A DNA stretch of 46,428 nucleotides, from NCBI RefSeq assembly GCF_019042275.1, contig NZ_JAHQCW010000046.1, positions 1 through 46,428 on the forward strand. The letters are read 5' to 3'. The stretch is from Diplocloster agilis. GTDB taxonomy: Bacteria > Bacillota > Clostridia > Lachnospirales > Lachnospiraceae. A program made the translations under genes and the position numbers. Position 1 is the stretch's first letter; every line of letters starts with the position of its first letter. Shown piece after piece: positions 42,893 through 46,428 of the stretch. The notes below the pieces were generated by a model that was not told where the DNA came from, did not search any database, and worked only from the letters and a program-made list of their open reading frames with translations.

Positions 42893-44728
42893 ATGGGAGA
42901 TCAAGTGCAGAAAGGGGTCGCACCCATTTACATATCGGATTTGCAGATGAAAATAGCGGGCCTTCCGGAGGAAGAAAGGCAGATCATACGATTACTGCTG
43001 CTGGTGGATGAACGGGGACGGTACCGTGAATTGAGTTTTCCGTTTCCGAAGGGAAAAGAACTTAAGGAAAATGCCGGGCTTTATGAAAAATATCTGCTGG
43101 CGATGATCAATAATCTGCTGGTATCCTTTGGCGGAGCACTGCTGAAATTGTATTTTGACTTAAGCGATAAGAACTTGGCTGAGATGGCTGCGCGGGCTTT
43201 GAGCAGGTTTCAGGCGGATCATGTGAGAAATGACAGAACCGGCTATGGAGTGTATCTGAATTATATTAATCGGATGAATGTGTTTTTGGGTCTGGGAAAA
43301 TTCCGCATAGAGGTCTGTGCGCTGGAGGCTTGGCCGGATCTTGATGAGATGGAGCAGTATTTTATTTATTTGCCCGAAGATGGCGGGAAAGAACAGGATA
43401 TATTGCGCCGGTCGGCCGTCGAAATGGAGGACAGGACGTTCTGCTCCCTGGATGTGGGAGGAAATTCGATCAAAGGCGCTGTGGTTCAGGACGGAAAAGT
43501 CAAGGTGCTGAAGGAATATCAGTGGTATCCCACGGGATATAAAGTGGCGGAAGAGATGAATGCGCCTATGATCCTGATGGTGCGTTTCTTGAGCGCCTGC
43601 ACGGGGCTGCTGGAAAAAGAAGGGACGCTTGACAGGATTCGGGAAACCCTGGACAGTCAAATGCCTTATCACCAGTTGCTAAAATGGACGGAAAAGCTGG
43701 AAGAAGAGGGAATCCGCACGAAAGAGCGGTTTGACTCTGTCGTGATCGGTTTTCCGGACATTGTAGTCCATAATAAAATAGCCGGCGGCGAATCTTTTAA
43801 GCAATTGGGCCTTAAAAATAACCCGGATACGGATTATGAGATAGAATTTTTTAAGACTTCCGATATTGACCGGATGGTAGCCGGTTATGTGAAAAAAGGC
43901 GCGCCGGTAGTGGTGTTAAACGACGGGAATGCGGCGTCCTATATTACCAGTGTGGAACAGGCGTTTTCGGCGGATAATTTTATAGATGCTTATGGTATGT
44001 TCGCTAACACCATTGGGACAGAGATGGGGACCGGGTTCATTTCCAGAGCCGGAACGATCCAGCATATTCCCCTGGAAGGATTTCAGCATGTGATTGACCT
44101 GGGTAATGAGGCTTACGCGTCCTATCCGGCGGCTGATATCCGCAGCGTCTGCAGTATGAATACGGGAATCCCCGGAACTATTCAGAAATATATTTCCCAG
44201 CTGGGCCTATTCCGGATGGCGGTTACTGCGCTCTATGAAGCGAAGGACCCGCTTTACGGCCGCCTGCTGGAAGAGGGATTGATCAATTATGCCCCTGAAC
44301 GGGACAGCTTGACCACCGTCACGGCGCCTAAGGATCGCAGGGGACAGCTCACCAGGCGTTTAATCGCTCAGCTGGATGAAAGAACACCGGCGGTAGAGGC
44401 GGCCTTCCGCACCATGGGAAAAGCGCTGGGCGTGCTGATCGACCAGGACAAAATGATCTTTCCGGAGATTGTCACCACACGTCTGTTAAGCGGCGGTATT
44501 ATCGCGAACAACCGGGCCTACGAGCTGCTGACGGAAGGCCTGCATGCGCATAATCCCACTTACAATGTCATGCGGCTGGACGAGGAGACTATGTACTCGC
44601 CGCTGCTTAGAAGCATTCGTCCGGATCAGAGAAACTTTAACGTAGCAATCGGAAGCGCCTATATTGGCAACCGCTTTCTGATGGAGAATAGGGAGAACAT
44701 AGAAGACATGGAGGAATCACATTCATGA
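42893..44728 (+). CDS. ROK/ASKHA-fold sugar kinase with extra amino-terminal domain
   Basis: 611 aa. Residues 1-175 are an unrecognised domain with no membrane segment. From about 183 on is an ASKHA kinase-like fold: SLDVGGNSIKGAVVQDGKV (phosphate-1 motif), VVIGFPDIV, VVVLNDGNAAS (the catalytic-aspartate and ROK-type sugar site), NTIGTEMGTGFISRAG (phosphate-2) and LSGGIIANNRAYEL (adenosine motif). ROK kinases are near 300 aa, so this is about twice as long, with a long insertion too. It probably phosphorylates a sugar of this locus. AAGGGAAAGG precedes ATG 42893; it follows palindromes B and C and shares four bases with the next gene. Confidence 0.7.
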   Translation: MGDQVQKGVAPIYISDLQMKIAGLPEEERQIIRLLLLVDERGRYRELSFPFPKGKELKENAGLYEKYLLAMINNLLVSFGGALLKLYFDLSDKNLAEMAARALSRFQADHVRNDRTGYGVYLNYINRMNVFLGLGKFRIEVCALEAWPDLDEMEQYFIYLPEDGGKEQDILRRSAVEMEDRTFCSLDVGGNSIKGAVVQDGKVKVLKEYQWYPTGYKVAEEMNAPMILMVRFLSACTGLLEKEGTLDRIRETLDSQMPYHQLLKWTEKLEEEGIRTKERFDSVVIGFPDIVVHNKIAGGESFKQLGLKNNPDTDYEIEFFKTSDIDRMVAGYVKKGAPVVVLNDGNAASYITSVEQAFSADNFIDAYGMFANTIGTEMGTGFISRAGTIQHIPLEGFQHVIDLGNEAYASYPAADIRSVCSMNTGIPGTIQKYISQLGLFRMAVTALYEAKDPLYGRLLEEGLINYAPERDSLTTVTAPKDRRGQLTRRLIAQLDERTPAVEAAFRTMGKALGVLIDQDKMIFPEIVTTRLLSGGIIANNRAYELLTEGLHAHNPTYNVMRLDEETMYSPLLRSIRPDQRNFNVAIGSAYIGNRFLMENRENIEDMEESHS

Positions 44729-45399
44729 AGAACAATTACATCTTAGGGGGATCTGTCTCCTGTTTTGATTTATATAATCTGGAGCGCCAATTTAAAGAAA
44801 TTCACGAAGCGCCCATTGATTTCATGCACTATGACGTAGTAGACGGCAGATTTAACCAATGTCTCATTCTGGGGCTTCCGACCCTGCAGATGATGCGTCC
44901 TCATACCGAACTGCCCATCGAGGTGCATCTGGCGGTTTACGAGCCGGAACTTTACATTGCCCAATTCATAGAAGCGGGAGCGGACATTATCACCATTCAC
45001 CCGGAGGGGACGAAAGACCTGATGGAAGCCTTCCGTTACATTCGTAAACTGGGAGCCAAGCCGGCCCTGGCGCTGCGAAGCGAGACCATAGCCACAGAAG
45101 ACATGCTGCCAGCCATGGAAGAAGCCGAGTACATCATCAAGCTGACCGTGAATCCCGGATTTTCCGGTCAGAAAATACAGCCGGCGGCCTTTGAAAAGAT
45201 GTCGGCGCTGCGCCGGATGCTGGATACACACGGCATCGACACCAAGATCGTTGCCGACGGCAATGTAAATACGGATACCATCCCGACCCTGGTTCAGCAC
45301 GGCGCCAGCATGTTGATCGGAGGAACCTCCGGCCTGTTCCTGAAAGGCAGATCCGTAAAGGAATGCGCGCAAGCCATGCTCGACGCCATGAAGCAATAA
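44725..45399 (+). CDS. Ribulose-phosphate 3-epimerase-like protein
   Basis: 224 aa TIM barrel of the Rib_P_3_epim family. Catalytic and metal residues of the Rpe pattern are present: S10 (GGSVSCFD), H35 and D37 (MHYDVVDG), H in EVHLAVYEP, and D in KIVADGNVNTD. The nucleophile-side loop NPGFSGQ is typical. Rpe interconverts ribulose-5-phosphate and xylulose-5-phosphate; relatives act on allulose-6-phosphate. Being next to a second kinase and an aldolase suggests a specialised relative rather than the housekeeping enzyme. Confidence 0.85.
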   Translation: MKNNYILGGSVSCFDLYNLERQFKEIHEAPIDFMHYDVVDGRFNQCLILGLPTLQMMRPHTELPIEVHLAVYEPELYIAQFIEAGADIITIHPEGTKDLMEAFRYIRKLGAKPALALRSETIATEDMLPAMEEAEYIIKLTVNPGFSGQKIQPAAFEKMSALRRMLDTHGIDTKIVADGNVNTDTIPTLVQHGASMLIGGTSGLFLKGRSVKECAQAMLDAMKQ

Positions 45400-45454
45400 G
45401 AGGGAACATTAACGTAATTCATAAACTAAAAAATAGAAAGCAGGTTTATAAACT

Positions 45455-46135
45455 ATGGAAATAAACAGATACCTGGATCATGCAATCCTGAATCCGGAAA
45501 TGACAACAGAAGAAGTGAAAGCATCCATCGAAGAAGCCATCCGCTATGAGACAAAAACCGTATGCGTCAGGGGCTGTGACATCAAAATGGCGGTAGAAAT
45601 GTGTCGCGGAACCAACACAGAAGTCTGCTGCGTACTGGACTTCCCCCACGGACATGGAGGAAAAGAAGCCAAAGCCGCCCTGGCCGACATCTACACCAAA
45701 CAGGGAGCTGTAGAAGTGGACATGGTAATGAATTACGGCTTCGCCCGTTCCGGAGAGTGGGACCGAGTGGAAGAAGAGATTGAGGCGGTCACGAAAGCCG
45801 CCCACCAAAACGGCGCCATAGTAAAAGTAATCCTGGAAACCAGCCAGCTCAACCAGGACCAGATTGCCAAAGCCACCGAGTGCAGCATCCGGGCCCATGC
45901 CGATTTCGTAAAAACCTCCACCGGTTTCCACGGTGAGGGCGCTACCGCAGAGGCGGTCCAGACTATGCTTGACACCTCCCGCGGCAGAATCAAAGTAAAA
46001 CCCTCCGGAGGAATCCGCAACCTGGAGACAGCCCTCAGATTTGTGGAGATGGGCGTCGACCGGCTGGGCGTAGGCTGCAATTCCACCCGCGTCATCTGCG
46101 AAGGAGGAAAGGCTGACGAGACCGAGGGATATTAG
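45455..46135 (+). CDS. deoC: Deoxyribose-phosphate aldolase-like protein
   Basis: 226 aa class I aldolase. LDHAILNPEMT (residues 7-17), VDMVMNYG with the catalytic aspartate, VKTSTGF with the Schiff-base lysine (near 150) and IKVKPSGGIR with the second lysine are all present. DeoC splits 2-deoxyribose-5-phosphate into acetaldehyde and glyceraldehyde-3-phosphate. The stretch is a normal DeoC length. Since the next upstream gene is an epimerase for 2-hydroxy pentuloses, this aldolase may act on another sugar phosphate; the exact substrate is open. AAAGCAGG lies before ATG 45455 and 55 bases separate it from the epimerase. Confidence 0.9.
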   Translation: MEINRYLDHAILNPEMTTEEVKASIEEAIRYETKTVCVRGCDIKMAVEMCRGTNTEVCCVLDFPHGHGGKEAKAALADIYTKQGAVEVDMVMNYGFARSGEWDRVEEEIEAVTKAAHQNGAIVKVILETSQLNQDQIAKATECSIRAHADFVKTSTGFHGEGATAEAVQTMLDTSRGRIKVKPSGGIRNLETALRFVEMGVDRLGVGCNSTRVICEGGKADETEGY

Positions 46136-46138
46136 AAA

Positions 46139-46428
46139 GCTTGAGGAGACCCGGGGGTGGGATGCACGGCGGACTTCACATCCGACTGGCAAGAGCCTCT
46201 GAACCGTGGGCTGTCACACTAACTTGGCGTTCTTCCCGGGGGCTTCGTATGCCCGCCGCTTACGGCTTGGAACCGCAGGCGGTATCCGGGGACGCTCCGG
46301 GCATCCGGGTTCTTTTGTATCTCCCTGGGAGCGCGGAGGGCTTGCGCTGGCATCCGCTAAGTGGAATCGAAAAGCCGGGTTCAGGAACCGAGCCTATTCA
46401 CCAGGAACACGTGATGTGTTCCCGGTTC
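46139..46428. repeat. Dispersed palindromic repeat, family 2, right-end copy
   Basis: Bases 46168-46207 match the inverted 43-82 segment (CGGCGGACTTCACATCCGAC, AAGAGCCTCTGAACCG). Bases 46300-46384 share CCGGGTTCTTTTGT, CTCCCTGGGAGCGC and CCGCTAAGTGGAATCGAAAA with the left end and with 4333-4479. Bases 46385-46428 equal bases 1-44. No gene lies between the deoC-like stop and the end. Confidence 0.85.

Noticed and set aside
42215-42904. Small open frames within palindromes B and C
   Set aside because: Near-identical peptides arise on both strands from the palindromic arms, so they are not genes.
1-46428. Circular plasmid or phage on the basis of the terminal 44-base repeat
   Set aside because: There are no replication, partition, capsid or integrase genes, while secDF, recJ and rnpB are chromosomal. 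A break in a repeat explains the overlap better.
1-46428. CRISPR arrays, tRNA or rRNA genes
   Set aside because: I saw no regularly spaced direct repeats and no cloverleaf or rRNA blocks. This was by eye, so a dedicated search would be needed to exclude a weak tRNA.

Overview
The window reads as chromosomal DNA of a spore-forming, anaerobic Firmicute of the class Clostridia, probably Lachnospiraceae-like. This rests on strong GGAGG ribosome sites with frequent TTG/GTG starts, a CwlC-type sporulation amidase behind a sigma-K-like promoter, the SCIFF peptide system (scfA/scfB), fused SecDF, YesM/YesN-type two-component genes and a class A RNase P RNA. The taxonomic placement is inference from gene content only.

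Layout. (1) 1-4480: half of a dispersed palindromic repeat; a signal-less amidase/SPOR protein; a three-gene operon of degenerate Tad/Flp-pilus-type proteins (two P-loop-less CpaE-like proteins and a CpaF amino-terminal half without its ATPase domain); a sigma-factor-like protein; a 147-nt hairpin. (2) 4492-6336: CNNM/CBS/CorC membrane protein on the minus strand, then a TIGR04086-type membrane protein with its terminator. (3) 6380-18620: a nucleoside uptake and use island, with BMP-type binding lipoprotein, ABC ATPase and two permeases, a tiny 2[4Fe-4S] ferredoxin, YesM-like kinase and AraC-type regulator, cytidine deaminase, FAD oxidoreductase, uridine phosphorylase and a zinc-ribbon-containing formamidase-like protein. 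It is followed by transposase-type debris (18680-19650). (4) 19750-25560: scfA (47 codons), scfB, secDF and recJ. (5) 25587-30978: response regulator, kinase, ABC ATPase and large FtsX-type permease of the peptide-antibiotic sensing/export kind. (6) 31064-34813: rnpB, a membrane-anchored solute-binding protein, a YdcZ-type membrane protein, a ComEA-like lipoprotein and an orphan OmpR-type regulator. (7) 35256-46135: a sugar locus with divergent ribokinase/RmlD-like genes and a ribose-type ABC transporter around a shared promoter-operator region, a DeoR-type repressor, a ROK-like kinase with an extra amino-terminal domain, a ribulose-phosphate-3-epimerase-like protein and a DeoC-like aldolase.

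The most unusual feature is a set of very long intergenic palindromes. Three (34826-35164, 42217-42501, 42553-42835) have arms of about 130-170 nt but share a 26-nt unpaired tip that is nearly identical in all three, although the first has arms unrelated to those of the other two. A second palindromic family lies at both window ends and at 4286-4479. The first and last 44 bases of the window are identical, so the sequence either closes on itself or, more likely, was broken in two copies of one repeat.

Functionally, the nucleoside island and the sugar locus could meet: phosphorolysis of imported nucleosides yields pentose phosphates, which DeoC- and epimerase-type enzymes could process. That link is inference. 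Starts differing from the longest open frame were chosen from ribosome-binding-site position.
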